From positions 31,298,106 through 31,362,105 of the forward strand of contig OZ020303.1 of the NCBI GenBank assembly GCA_963971305.1: a stretch of DNA of 64,000 nucleotides. The letters run 5' to 3'. Positions within the stretch are counted from its first letter, which is position 1. Each line of letters begins with the position of its first letter. The position numbers and the translations under genes were made by a program. Origin of the DNA: Arcuatula senhousia. Taxonomy: Eukaryota > Mollusca > Bivalvia > Mytilida > Mytilidae. Under the pieces are notes generated by a model. The model was given only the letters and a program-made list of their open reading frames with translations, did not search any database and was not told the origin of the DNA. Positions 43,511 through 54,405 of the stretch are shown here, piece by piece.

Positions 43511-43730
43511 GACCCTAAGTCAACTATGGTTTGCAGTCAGGCTTTCCGCATTATAGCCCGGTATTTATTATGACAGGGCTCCCCATTCAACAACTTGGGC
43601 ACACATCCCAGTTGCTTATTGGCTAAGTGGTCTGACCTGATGTCAGGTTTCTGAGCGCTCTTTCGTGGGCTTTTACCGACAAGCTTAGTGCTGGTGCGAG
43701 CCTATTCGCCTCCCGAGCCCCGCACGGGAT
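43511..43730 (-). mobile_element. family B SINE-like, 5' half
   Basis: AACTATGGTTTGCAGTCAGG, GACAGGGCTCCCCATTCAAC, GACCTGATGTCAGGTTTCTG, CCGACAAGCTTAGTGCTGG, CGAGCCCCGCACGGGA: the first ~220 bp of a minus-strand B copy. Confidence 0.65.
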
Positions 43731-43764
43731 GAAATTTGTAAAAGTCTTTCTAAAGAGTCTATTT

Positions 43765-43940
43765 TGAGATGTAGATTTAAATATGAAGCATACATCCTAG
43801 AATCCGTTGTGTCCTTTATCTCAAGTTCTTAAAGATAAATGAGAAGGAGAAAGTCACCAAAACAAGAATAGTTCAGTGAAAGAATACCATCAATATAAAT
43901 GAACGTGAGGTTTAAAGAGAGAGCAAGTCTACGATCTTTC
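43765..43940 (-). pseudogene. family C reverse-transcriptase fragment
   Basis: The plus strand TCCTAGAATCCGTTGTGTCC, AGATAAATGAGAAGGAGAAAG and ATCAATATAAATGAACGTG is the inverse of the segment around the YIDD-EIKDTTDS region. A short dead fragment. Confidence 0.6.
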
Positions 43941-45695
43941 TTGTCTTGAAATGATTTTAAGACGCCTGCTTCATATGATTGAATGAATAAACAAATTCAT
44001 TCATTTGCTGAAAAAACAAGTCCACCAAACTGAACAACTATGTTGTCTATAAAAAAAGTTTAGCATCTCGATTATTTGGTCCTGTGTTAATTTGCTCTTT
44101 TTCTTAGACGCATTCAAGACAAAGTTGGTCTAAATATCATTGACTACCAGATATTTATATCTGCGTTTGCCATTCTTTTTTTATAACTGTGTTTAATTAG
44201 TTGTGCCAATCGTAATTTGAGTTTTTCATGTGGATTAAAAGTATAAAGTGTATAGAAATGGAAAATTTCAAAAATCTCCATCATTTCTTTTGAATTCTTT
44301 AGGATCGACAGTTCTAGAATAACGACAATCGAAGTATTTCTAGAAGCCCTATTTGATAGCTGTCAGTATCAATAGCTGAAATATTTTAAGTGATATATTT
44401 GAATGGCCCCGCAATGAAGCGCTGATGGTCTGGATTTTAATGAAACCTAAGAATTCATTACAGGGATGTGATCATTTTACGAGTTCAATACAGGGATGTC
44501 ATCATTTTAACCCCATCAGAACATTACCCATATATGATTGGCAATCATACTTACTCCTCGGACAGTTTTGTTGCTGTGTATGCTGTGGTTTTACTGGTAC
44601 CACCAACCCCTAGGTCAGCTGTAAAACAATCAATGTAATGTTTTTGCACACTGAAAATGATCTTATTCGGTGCTTTGTCTGCAGGAACAACAACATATTT
44701 TTCATGTAATGTGTACAATGTATTTGTAAAAAAAATTGGATGCTGCTTTAGTGCTCATTGGGCCCTTCAAAGAAAAGATTTTTTTATTTTCAAAATTAAT
44801 AACCTCACATCTTTTACCCTCTGCGACAAAACGACAATTTGTTGTCATTTTAATTTCTGGCATAGTATTCATCTGACTCCATGATGATTCCAATTGATAC
44901 GCATTGGCTCACAATATATTGAATGCGGACATTTCACAAGAACAGTCTGGTGGTTTTGCTTTGAGCTCATTGATTTGGAAATCTCATGTTATGTCATGGT
45001 CGTAGAAAGATCGTAGTGGAAAAGAATCTTACACGATCACCAAATAAACACATTTAACATAATATCTTTATTTGTCGGTTATTTTTATAATGGTGAACGA
45101 CCGATATTTTAGGTATGAAATACCTATGCATGACCATTATATCGTTTTAAAAATTCATATTTGCAGCTCCAGCACTAATAAAAGATTTTATTAGAGTGAA
45201 AAAGTATCTATAGAGATATCTTCATTAATCACGATTTCTCAAACCTTCGATACGGAAAATTGGACATGCGAAGTCATTATATAAATGTGATTATCACACC
45301 TTACAGTGTTAGCTTATATTTGTCGTTTTGATACATTTTCTGTTTTAAGTTCGTCTACACTTAAATTTGTGTATTATTTTTTTTCAAATATCTTGTATTC
45401 TACTGAAGACAACCTAACATGCAAACATTAAGCCCAAAAAAATCATAAGGGATTAAAAATAACTAGGATACAGTTTACCACGCTTGTTTTTTTCCGGTCA
45501 TCTAAGCATTTCAGCTTGAATAGGATGCTAGGATTAGGCTAAATTTGTTTTTTAATTTGATTCCAGTTATCATTCATTAAAATGCGTCATCATTTAATTG
45601 CCAACTGGAAACTTGACATTTCTTTGGGCCTATCATGTCTGCCATCTGCTCGCAAGCCTTTCAGTTGCAAAATGGCATTTACAGGGCATATAGGT
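43941..45695. other. mostly unique AT-rich DNA
   Basis: Nothing gene-like. A 20-bp block (ACAGGGATGTGATCATTTTA and ACAGGGATGTCATCATTTTA) is repeated at about 44460 and 44491. Bases 44915-45010 (ACAGTCTGGTGGTTTTGCTT, CTCATTGATTTGGAAATCTC) are also present at 55945-56040; the repeat they belong to is unnamed. Confidence 0.4.
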
Positions 45696-45895
45696 AGATC
45701 TTTATTTTTTTGTTTCGACTAAAGTTCGTGTTGTTTATTGGCATTAATAGTTTTTATGTTTCCGTGCCTTATAATTATGTTGTCTTTTTTATCGCCCTGT
45801 TCTCGTCGGTGTTTACTGGTTTTGTCTCCCCTTTTGGACTTTTGACAATGGATGACACGACACATTGGTACTTCTGCTTCTTTCAAATGTATTCT
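45696..45895 (+). repeat. family C 3' tail, old copy
   Basis: TTGTTTCGACTAAAGTTCGT, GTGTTTACTGGTTTTGTCTC, ACACATTGGTACTTCTGCTT. Diverged and 5' truncated. Confidence 0.55.
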
Positions 45896-46165
45896 AGGTA
45901 TGGTTTCTTCTTAACGCAGCTGAAACAGTGACTTCAATTATCAACTTATCAAATTTGTTTTGGCAACCGTATAATTTTACAAATAAGAGTTTGTCTATAT
46001 TCTGTCCAAAACACAAATATTTTTAAAAATCTTTAAAAATATATAGTGCAACTGGGACTTTTTCCTTAAAAAATAGACGCCCGACAGTTAGCTGAGGTTT
46101 TTGATAAAAAAATCTGAATGGTTTTTCATATGATTGAAATGAGCTCAACTTCGTGTAATTAAAGC

Positions 46166-46697
46166 GACCCGTGCGGGTTCTGGGTGGCGAATAGGCCCGC
46201 AGCAGCGCTAAGCTTGTCGGTAAAAGTCCACTAAAGAGTGCTCAAAAACCTGACATCAGGTCAGGCCGCTTTGCCCACAAAGCGACTTGGATGTATGCCC
46301 TAGGTGGTTGAATGGGGCAGCCCTGACATCGAGAGATGCGGGGTCGTCAGGCGATCATGCGGAAAACCTGACCGCAAACCATAGTGGTGCACCGTGTTGG
46401 GAAAAATGTCACGTTCCTCACACGTTAAAGAACCCTGCTGCAAGTCTCGGTAAGAGTAGGACCCGTAAGATCCCCATGCAGGAGGCTAGATTTCCCGTCC
46501 CTACCCATCACCCCTTTTTCCAGTGGCAGTCAAAACTCTCCTACCCGATTGGCCCCCATTTCCTCCACTTCATCATCATTTCATGTTCATTGCATCACCA
46601 TTTTTATGTTCATCTCCTGGATATCGCCGAAACCGTGCTGCTAGGAAGTAAAGCAATAACTAACTAACTAACTAACTAACTAACCAACTAACTAACT
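46166..46697 (+). mobile_element. family B SINE-like element, full length
   Basis: From GACCCGTGCGGGTTCTGGG to the (AACT)n tail (46650-46697). TGTAATTAAAGC (46154-46165) and TGTAATTACAGC (46697-46708) form a 12-bp target duplication with one mismatch. B shares with A the GGTGGCGAATAGGCCCGCAG head, the CTGACCGC--ACCATAGTGG middle and the CATCATCATTTCATGTTCAT 3' region, but has its own TTAAAGAACCCTG and TTTCCAGTGGCAG blocks. Confidence 0.9.
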
Positions 46698-46708
46698 GTA
46701 ATTACAGC

Positions 46709-47225
46709 TTTTCAACTATTTTTGGCTTCTTTTGATTTGACTTCCCCAATTTTGAAGCTTAGAAGGACCTACCGTATGAATTTTTGTGTGTGTAGACATT
46801 TTGATTATGAATTATTTCCATACCCAACACTCAACTCTTTTGCAACTTTCCAAATTGCTAAAAAAAAAGCATTAAGCGTTATTCTATTATTTTCGTCTTA
46901 CAAGGTGTTAATGTTTTAAATATAAATATACAAAAACCGTTAACTCAAAAGACATATATATCAAAGTCAGCCATTGGAAATGTAATCCGGCATCGCTGCA
47001 GGTTTGGAAAAAATAAGTTGGTCCCAGTATATATTCAAAAATAATCTCATTTTTTAAAGCGTTTAAATTCAAACAAGAACGGAAATCTCGGGTCTTCCGC
47101 CTAGAAGCAAAATTCTTAGCCCGCTCATTAAAAGGGAACAACTTCACTAAAAGAATCGTATGGTACTCAAGAAATCCAACCTGTCCAAGGTAGTAGAAGT
47201 ATAATCATTCAGTATACATTTTACC
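46709..47225. other. spacer between inverted B copies
   Basis: No gene or repeat was recognised. The frames 46722-46919 (+) and 46908-47147 (-) are unsupported. Confidence 0.35.
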
Positions 47226-47235
47226 AACATCCTTT

Positions 47236-47738
47236 TAGTTAGTTAGTTAGTTAGTTATTGCTTTACTCCCAAGCAGCACGATTTCGGCTATATCCGGGAG
47301 ATGAACATGAAAGTGGTGATGCAATGAACATGAAATGATGATGAAGTGGAGGAAAAGGGGACACAAGGCCAATCGGGTGGAGAGTTTTGACTGCCACTGG
47401 AAAAATGAATGATGGGTAGGGACGAAAAATTTAGCCTCCTGCATGGGGATCCTACGGGTCCTACTCTTACCGAGACCTGCATCAGGGTTCTTTAACGTGC
47501 GAGGAACGTGACATTTTTCTAAACAAGGTGCACCACTATGGTTTGCGGTCAGGTTTTCCGCATTATCGCCTGACGACCACGCATCTCTCGATGTCCGGGC
47601 TGTCCCATTCAACCACCTGGGGTACACATCCCAGTCGGCCTGACCCGAGGTCAGGTTTTTGAGCGCTCTTTAGTGGACTTTTACCGACAAGCTTAACGCT
47701 GCTGCGGGCCTATTGGCCACCCGAAACCCGCACGGGTC
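47236..47738 (-). mobile_element. family B SINE-like element, full length, opposite strand
   Basis: From the (TTAG)n tail to CGAAACCCGCACGGGT. AACATCCTTT flanks it at 47226-47235 and 47739-47748 (11 of 12 if one base on either side is included). Together with 46166-46697 it makes an inverted pair about 540 bp apart. Confidence 0.9.
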
Positions 47739-47887
47739 AACATCCTTTAAGAATAGTAGGCGTGAGAGTTTGCTTACAAAGGTGAAATGAATACATGGAC
47801 CTCATTTTCATAGTCAAAGGAAGACAACTTCCATAAAAATAATTGCAGGAACTCAAATTCGAATTTGTTCAAGCTAGCAATGATATT

Positions 47888-48979
47888 AAAGGACAAGGTA
47901 TGATAAATGCTTAATTTGGTCCCCAAATTCGGCATTTTAAAAAAAACATTATTGAATATACATGTAGGTCAAAATTTTCAAGATCAGTTCTATAATGAAC
48001 AAGGTATAGTAAAAGAACAATATTTTTAACAAAATATCGTTTAATACGTCACAGTGACGTCATCAAATACTGCGAAAATTACATTTTTATGAAAAAAAGT
48101 GTTGTAATCGTGCAAATTTTGAGTAGCTTTTGGCAAATTTCACTGTAAGCAAACAAAAGTACCACAAAGATATTTTTGTGCTTAGTTTCTGTATTAGTGA
48201 GTGAGTGAGTTGGTGTTTTAAGCCCGTGTAACGCTAATATAGGTTATTTACAGGCGATGAAAATGAAAAGGATGATAAAATAAAAATGATGATAAATGAA
48301 ATATGGGAGTGGAGTGGAAAACAAAGTATCGGTAAATTTTGAAGAACCACAGGAAAAGGGGAGATGAGGGTAGGGGCAGAAAATTTAGCCTATGCGTTGC
48401 ACTACTTGGCGGTCCACAAAGGGGTCTTTTACGTGCTTGAAGCGTGGCACTCTCCACACACGTTGCCCAACTATGGTCAGCGGTCAGGGTTTCCGTATTA
48501 TAGACCTGACAACTCCCGCGGACGATGGCCACCATATTCAGCCACCTAGGGTTAGGTACACACTTGATCTCGCTGTGTGCTAAGAACTGACCCGACGTCA
48601 GAATCCCAAGACCCTTAGTCGCTTCTTACGACAAGCTAGGCTCTGCTTTGGGCCTATTCGCCACCCGGGCCCTGCACGGGACGTTTCTGTATTAAAAATT
48701 TTCAGTTATACAATTTATTTTAGTGGTACCCTGTGTAGCTCATACTAAAATTTACCAAAAACCACTCAAATTTTGCTTGTTTTTTACTGTTTTTCACGAA
48801 ATAACAACTTTAAAGCCACTTTGGGTTATTATTTTCACATCAGAATTGCCACTTTAAAACCAAATAATGCTGAAATAGTTAGTTTTAACTGATCTAAAGT
48901 TAAATAAGCATATTTCCGGATCATTTAAATAATTTCAAAATTTTGGGGCAAAATTTTGCACTTATCATATCTGTTCTTT
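47888..48979. mobile_element. X element, copy 1 (TIR type), with nested A SINE
   Basis: Ends AAAGGACAAGGTATGATAA and inverse AAAGAACAGATATGATAA; inverse similarity extends for more than 50 bp with interruptions (GGTCCCCAAATTCGG against GCCCCAAAATTTTG). Internal landmarks are CAGTGACGTCATCAAAT and TTTGGGTTATTATTTTCAC. Without the A SINE (48197-48682) it is about 600 bp. It has no coding frame. A second copy in reverse orientation frames 49773-55127. Confidence 0.7.
48197..48682 (-). mobile_element. family A SINE-like element, perfect 12-bp target duplication
   Basis: GTTTCTGTATTA occurs at 48185-48196 and 48683-48694. Minus-strand copy with a shortened CATCAT region and one AGGTTAGGT insertion near the 5' third. 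It is inserted into X copy 1, so it is younger than X. Confidence 0.92.
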
Positions 48980-49310
48980 CACAAACATTCATTGAAAATT
49001 GCAGGCGTGAGATTATTGGATACATGGGTCTAATTTTAATGTCAAAGGGGGACAACTTGAGCAAAAATAGTTGCACGGTAACAAATTAAAACTTGTCAAA
49101 GCAATTAGTGATATAAACATTATGCATAAATTTCACAAACATCCGTTGAGAATTGTAGGCGTGAGAGAGCTTATTGAAAAGTGTAATTGATGCATGGACC
49201 TTATTTTCAGGGTCAAAGGGAGACAACTTCCAACAAAATAGTCGCACGGTACCTCAATTCGAATTTGTCAAAGGTATTAGTGATATAAACATTATGTATA
49301 AATTTCTACA

Positions 49311-49772
49311 TTCATACGAAGCAGACATTTTACAATCTCTTCTAGACAAAAAATGATCGTAGACTGGCTCTCTCTTTTGGCCTCGCGTTCCGTTGTGTTG
49401 TCCTTTCGCTGGACGGTTCTCGGTTTGATGGATTTCTCCATCCCATGTGTCCCAAGGAGCACGAGATAAAGGACACAACGAATTCTAGGAAGTCTGCTTC
49501 ATATCGTCATCTTTCCCTTTCTGTGAAGCAACATTCCGTCCGTTCCTGCTTATGGAGTCTTCGTATCACAGTTGATTTGTTACTCCAGAGCATGCAGGAA
49601 TTACATCGATTTCCTTGGCAGAGCGTCACGTTTGACACAGAAATTGCTGACACAGGATTATGCTCTACGGTTGCTGTCCTCAATCAAGAAATTTTACGGT
49701 AGACACAGTGCACTGGTAGACAAATATGGGATTTCTATCTCTCAAATGAGTGCAGTTGTTGGTTTGTCGTAT
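49311..49772 (+). pseudogene. family C reverse-transcriptase fragment, left part of nested copy
   Basis: Two frames keep pieces of the C protein: EHEIKDTTNSRKSASY near 49455-49505, and ICYSRACRNYIDFLGRASRL continuing to KKFYGRHSALVDKYGISIS up to 49755. A large deletion removes the LYDKRDD segment and a frameshift separates the two pieces. The copy is broken at GGTTTGTCGTA (49772) by X copy 2, and its 3' tail resumes at 55128. Confidence 0.75.
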
Positions 49773-50410
49773 AAAGGACAAGATATGATTAGAGCCCAAT
49801 TTTGCCCCCAAACTTTGAAATTATTAAAATGAGCTAAAAGTATGTGATTTATACTGTAAATTAGTTTAACTTTACTATATAAGCATTATTTCGTTTAAAG
49901 TGATCTATTATGATGTTAAAATAGTAACCAAAAGTGGCTTTAAAATCGTGATTTGATGAAAAACTGAAAAAAACTTGCAATTTTGAAGTGGTTTTCAGCA
50001 AATTTAACTATGAGCCACACAGAGTACCACTACAATAATTTATGTATATAATCAATTTTAATATAGAAACAAACCACAAAAATATCTTTGTGGTACTACT
50101 CCGTGTGGCTCATAGTTAAATTTGCCAAAAACTACTCAAAATTTGCTTGATTTTACACGGCTGGTCATCTCCTCACTCATAATATTTTCTTATGAAAACA
50201 ATTCCGTGAGAAAATCTTCCGGTTATGAGAGAGAAGAGGAAATGCGTCCACTTTAAACTGTACGTGTGTCACATTTGGAATGTTTTATTACATAGTTGTA
50301 ATGTATATCGAAAAAAGGGGAATGTCATGCAGTGTAAAAATGATTTTTACAATAACTTTAAGTCATCGGAATGTCAGTGGTAGCACTATCCGTTCTAATT
50401 TCATTTTCCC

Positions 50411-50659
50411 GTGACTGAAGGAGTGGAAAATTTTGGACAAAAACTTTTTGACAAGGCTTGTTTCGGTGCTTTCCGTCAATTTATAGTTGTTATTATTGTT
50501 GCACTTACACTAGATGTTGCCTTAAAATGTTTGGAAAAAGTGAAGGGCCTAAATTTGCCGTTTGGGGATAATATGACGAAAAAACGTAAATATGATGAGA
50601 GAGAGGAATGGTTAAGCGGGAGAAAATGCACTATGAGTGAGAAAACTACTTATAAATGA
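50411..50659 (+). CDS. 82-codon open frame inside the left inverted arm, doubtful
   Basis: The product starts MTEGVENFGQKLFDKACFGA, has a hydrophobic stretch (FIVVIIVALTLDVAL) and a basic end (NMTKKRKYDEREEW). The counterpart in the right arm (about 54420-54665, minus strand) carries a stop after KLFEKK and several substitutions, so if it was ever a protein it is not preserved in both arms. No family recognised. Most likely a by-product of the arm sequence. Confidence 0.15.
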   Translation: MTEGVENFGQKLFDKACFGAFRQFIVVIIVALTLDVALKCLEKVKGLNLPFGDNMTKKRKYDEREEWLSGRKCTMSEKTTYK

Positions 50660-50749
50660 ATGAATGTGGTAAAGTAAAAAGAAATGCTTAAATATAATAC
50701 CAAATGAAGTGGGTGCATTTCAAGGAACAACCTCTCATTATCAAACGAG

Positions 50750-50905
50750 ACGTTCTCAATTTTTCACAAGAAAAACGTAAATTTCCACCTCAGTACAGAT
50801 ACTATAGCCAGAGTAGTGCCAATTGTCAAAAAGGATGACAAACCAAATCCTTCAAACTACTGCCCTATTTCTTTGTTAAGCTGTGAAGAAAAATGTTTTA
50901 ATATT
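50750..50905 (+). pseudogene. LINE reverse-transcriptase N-terminal fragment
   Basis: In frame from about 50805: ARVVPIVKKDDKPNPSNYCP followed by ISLLSCEEKCFN. This is the reverse-transcriptase block usually read as P-xKKgd-NP-NYRPISLLS in Jockey/CR1-like LINEs (here R is C). It ends at about 50905 in unrelated sequence. The matching downstream half of a reverse transcriptase (W-IKxFxTxRKQ, FADD) appears only after 53072, so it may be the 5' piece of that element. Confidence 0.6.
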
Positions 50906-51324
50906 GAAACCTCTTTATCCCTATTGTGTCTTACAACTTTGTTGTATTTTGTGTTACCAGACCCTAAGATCGCAATGGAAGAGGGAGGTTTGGCGCCATA
51001 AAACTTGGTTCAACCCACCGTTTCTTTTGAAATGTCTGAACCAAGTCTGGACTATTGCGATCTTCAATTCCCTGGTATGTCTTTGCCTTTTCTTCTTGGG
51101 TATATGAGATTGACCATCCCCGTTCGGTAATTTTGTTGTTACCTTTATTATACATACATATATTATATTCTTATTATAAATAACTCTCTGCTCTATCCAT
51201 ACCAATCGGGATTTCTTCAGAGTCACTCTGCTATATTTTTGATAACAAACTATCAAATATTTTAAATTTCTATGACTTTTTCTAAGAGTAAGGCATCGGG
51301 GTTTAATAGCAAAATAATATTCTA

Positions 51325-52481
51325 GAAAACTATTGTAAGGATTGGTGTCTCTCAGTTAACATCCAAAAAACCAAAACAATGGTTTTCAACAAAGCAAGCA
51401 GACACATCAAACTTAAGTGTACATTAGGAAACTCTGAGTTAGAATGTGTTCAACAGTACAAATATTTAGGGGTTTATGTATGTACATCAGGATCATTCTC
51501 CTTTGCTCAAAATGAATTGTATAAAAAGGCATTGAAAGCTTTTTACAAATTACAAAAAGACTTTCTGTCGATGAATCCTAAAATAAACACGAGCTTAAAC
51601 ATATTTGATCATACTATTAAACCCATTCTTCTTTATGGTTGTGAAGTTTGGGGTGCCTCATTTAACTGTAATTCCTCTAGATTTAGAAATGGATCTATCT
51701 CTTTACAAAAGATATTTCCAAATCTAAATTGCGAGAAATTACATATCAAATTTTGTAAATCTATTCTTGGTGTGCACAAAAAACTTCAAACTTTGCAGTC
51801 TTATCAGAACTTGGTTGTTTTCCTTTGTATATGGAAATTATAAAGCAGGTAGTCAACTATTGGCACAGATTAGAAAATCTGAACAATTCCCCTTTGTTGA
51901 TGGATGCATATATGGAATCCAAAAAATTACATGCCCAACATAAACCATCATGGTATGGTTCATTACAACAAATACTAAACAATATTCCTAAACTTAAACA
52001 ATCACATGGAAAACTTTCAAAGTATGGTATTAAAATTATTCTAAAAGAAGCATATATTCAGTTGTGGTCTATACAAAACCAAAATTTAAATGAAGGAAAA
52101 CTACGCACATATGCAAAGTTTAAAACTAACTATGGAAGAGAAAATTATCTTTCAATAATTACCAATTTTGAGCTCAGGAGAAGTCTTACAAAATTCAGAG
52201 TTTCCTCACACCACCTTCAAATTGAAACTGGTCGTTATAAGAACATGCCAGTTCAACAGAGAATATGCCAGCAATGCAGCTCTGGTGAGATAGATGATGA
52301 GATACATTTCTTGTTACACTGTTCAAAATATAATAGAGAACAGCTGAATAATATTATTCATCTCCACTGTGATAACTATGCTAATCTCTGTGACAAAAAT
52401 AAGTTTATATGGTTAATGTCATGTGAGAATGAAGCTGTACTTAAAGAATTATGTACATTTATTAAAACATTTTGTCCTTAA
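51325..52481 (+). pseudogene. LINE ORF2 C-terminal part, one frameshift
   Basis: The open sequence begins in frame before the first ATG (NYCKDWCLSVNIQKTKTMVF), the end of the reverse-transcriptase palm and thumb, with YKYLGVYV and ILLYGCEVWG following. A frameshift near 51785-51800 moves the reading to a second frame, where LSELGCFPLYMEI continues the same protein. The C-terminal region has LTKFRVSSHHLQIETGRY and a zinc-knuckle-like CQQCSSGEIDDEIHFLLHC; stop at 52479-52481. The 5' part with the endonuclease and catalytic motif is missing. Best placed in the Jockey/CR1-like group, with clade not resolved. Only one frameshift suggests a fairly recent insertion. Confidence 0.8.
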
Positions 52482-53070
52482 TTTTTTTAGTTGAATATGG
52501 TATAAAGGTTTGTATTGTTTGTCCTTTTGCATTGGTCACGAGGAGGAATGCAGATGATATAGAGCATCGCATTTCCTGGAGCAACGTCCCTTGGTGACCC
52601 TTGCAGCAGGACGAATCCATATACAGACACTTTATATCTCTTATATATATCCTTAAATATTTAAATCTACGTGGAGTTACACTGTTGGTGACTCTGCACT
52701 GGACACGAGGAGGAATGCAGATGACACTGATCATCGCAATTCCTTAAGCACCGTCCCTTGGTGTCCTTTGCAGAGGAACAAACATTTACTAATACTTAAC
52801 GCCTGTACTTAAAACAGTCTTGCACCTTGGCTGTGCTGCTGGGTATCTCTGTTAAGATACTGATAAATGTTATTGTTAAATCCTTCATCTGATACAAAAT
52901 ATATACATAATACATGTACTGTTAAAATGGTTAACTTTATATATCATCATAATTGTACTGTCATTTGTTTGAACATTGTATTATAATTATTAATGTCATG
53001 TATGTCATTGCCCCCTGTGGGTCCATGATTGGTCCAATAAAATATTTCTATTTCTATTTCTATTTCTAAT
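52482..53070 (+). mobile_element. 3' UTR and (TTTCTA)n tail of the LINE
   Basis: Follows the stop codon without break. It holds a repeated block (CACGAGGAGGAATGCAGATG at about 52537 and 52704, with GCA--GTCCCTTGGTG following) and ends CCAATAAAATA(TTTCTA)n at about 53030-53070. A short simple-repeat 3' end instead of poly(A) is typical of several non-LTR clades. Confidence 0.7.
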
Positions 53071-53071
53071 C

Positions 53072-53757
53072 ATATTGGACTGGATAAAATATTTTATAAC
53101 GAATAGGAAACAGTTTGTTGCCCTAAATCAGATTTCTTCTTCCTTTGGTACAGTAACAGTGGGTTCCGTCCTTGGTACTTTATTATTTCTATTATATATT
53201 TGATATAAATGACAATTTGGGGATAATCGCACGAATTTTCGCAGACGACACCTCCCTCCAATTTGCTTGAAATGATTTCTCGTCATTAGAATTTGAAGAT
53301 ATTACACGGCTGGTCACAAGATTGGCTTGTTGAATTTAATCATAAGAAAACAAAGGAATTTATTATTTCAATAGTGCTTATGTTGAAACAAACATTCTTT
53401 CTAATGATGAGGTGGTAGAAATTGTAGACCATCGCAAACATTTAAGTGTAAAATTTATGTCTGATGAAAATTGGACAATAGCTCATATAAACAATATGGT
53501 TAAATTTTAAAATATGTTATTGACATATAGAGTCTATCGACTATTTATTTGACAATTATTCGACTTTTTCTAGAATATACGAGAGAGGTCTGGGATCGGG
53601 TTGCCTCGAACTTGAAATAAAGAAACTGGAGAAAAAGTCAAACTTTAAGCTGCCAAAATTTTAACTGATCTGACTAAATTTGCTAGTAAAAAGGCTCTTT
53701 ACTTTGAAACTGGTTGGGATACTTTGACTGACAAGCAAAAAAAAAAAAAAAAAACAA
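53072..53757 (+). pseudogene. second LINE reverse transcriptase, decayed, with FADD motif
   Basis: Near 53078: LDWIKYFITNRKQFVALNQI, then TVGSVLGTLLFLLYI (the PQG of the usual GVPQGSVLGP is deleted), then about 53211-53270 LGIIARIFADDTSLQFA, where FADD is the catalytic motif. Further down, in other frames, are weaker pieces: EIVDHRKHLSVKFM, LEYTREVWDRVASN and ALYFETGWDTL-like. At least four stops or frameshifts are present. It ends in an A-run (53740-53757). It starts exactly where the tail of the first LINE stops, consistent with the first LINE having inserted into it. Confidence 0.75.
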
Positions 53758-53764
53758 TGTGTAG

Positions 53765-54075
53765 AAAATAATGAGATGAGGAATAAGTGTACTTGACACA
53801 GCCCACAATCAAGCGGCAATTCAGAAAAACCACAATGGACACCCGCCAGCAGCCTTCAACGAGGCCAGAAGGCGTTGCTCGCGGTTTTGCATGCAAATGG
53901 TCCATGGTCTAAATAAAATGCATTTAATTCAAATCCAGTCCTAAAATAGTCACAAACCGACCCCCTTCTTAAACATGGAACAGAAAACATCACAATGACA
54001 AGTACAAACGAAAAGCTTTGTCAAAGATTCCTGGCTTAGGACAGGTACATATAATATGTGGCGGGGTTAAACTTG
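53765..54075 (+). repeat. family D dispersed repeat (longest copy)
   Basis: GAGATGAGGAATAAGTGTAC, TGACACAGCCCACAATCAAG, CCCGCCAGCAGCCTTCAACG, GTTGCTCGCGGTTTTGC, AAAGATTCCTGGCTTAGGAC and TGTGGCGGGGTTAAAC. It lies between the decayed LINE and the right arm of the 4.76-kb element. Confidence 0.6.
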
Positions 54076-54405
54076 ATCGCTATAATGCTTAAAAATGACA
54101 ATAGTAAAAAGCTGCTTTTTATAGAATGCACAATAGAATTTGCCCTAAATATCGAAGTAACTGTTTTTGCAACCTAAGGTCCCGAATGTTACTTGATGAA
54201 ATCTATACAAGAGTTGACACTAAAGTATGTCTTGCCTGTCGGCTCCTTCACAGAACTCAATGAAGGTCTAGCTGGTCCTTCAGAAAAAGTAAGGCCAAGG
54301 TCATGTGGCAGGCGACAGAATTCCATTTAACCATCACAAAAATGTCTGAAGTGTGTTCTAGAAACCATAGTTGAGAAACAATGAAAAAAGAACACATCGT
54401 AGTAC
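54076..54405. other. unassigned, inside the 4.76-kb element
   Basis: No coding frame and no similarity to the other repeats was seen between the D copy and the right inverted arm. Confidence 0.4.

Larger units (their letters stand above)
47749..49310 (+). repeat. ~170-bp tandem units hosting an X element
   Basis: Units share GGCGTGAGAG, TACATGGACCTCATTTTCA, GGGTCAAAGGGAGACAACTT, ACGGTACCTCAATTCGAATT and ATTAGTGATATAAACATTATG. One unit lies at 47755-47887, and two further at about 48980-49130 and 49135-49310. The X element at 47888-48979 interrupts the row. Structure resembles the core of the HINE-like arrays, but no terminal motifs were found. Confidence 0.6.

Noticed and set aside
46287..46667. 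126-codon frame in family B with a mirror-image frame at 47247-47627.
   Set aside because: Both copies are the same SINE-like sequence in opposite orientation, and the fragment at 61259-61534 breaks the frame.
53304..53318. ACACGGCTGGTCA inside the decayed LINE, identical to the terminus of the 4.76-kb element.
   Set aside because: It lies in the reverse-transcriptase reading frame (EDITRLVT-like) and similarity stops right after this word; treated as coincidence.
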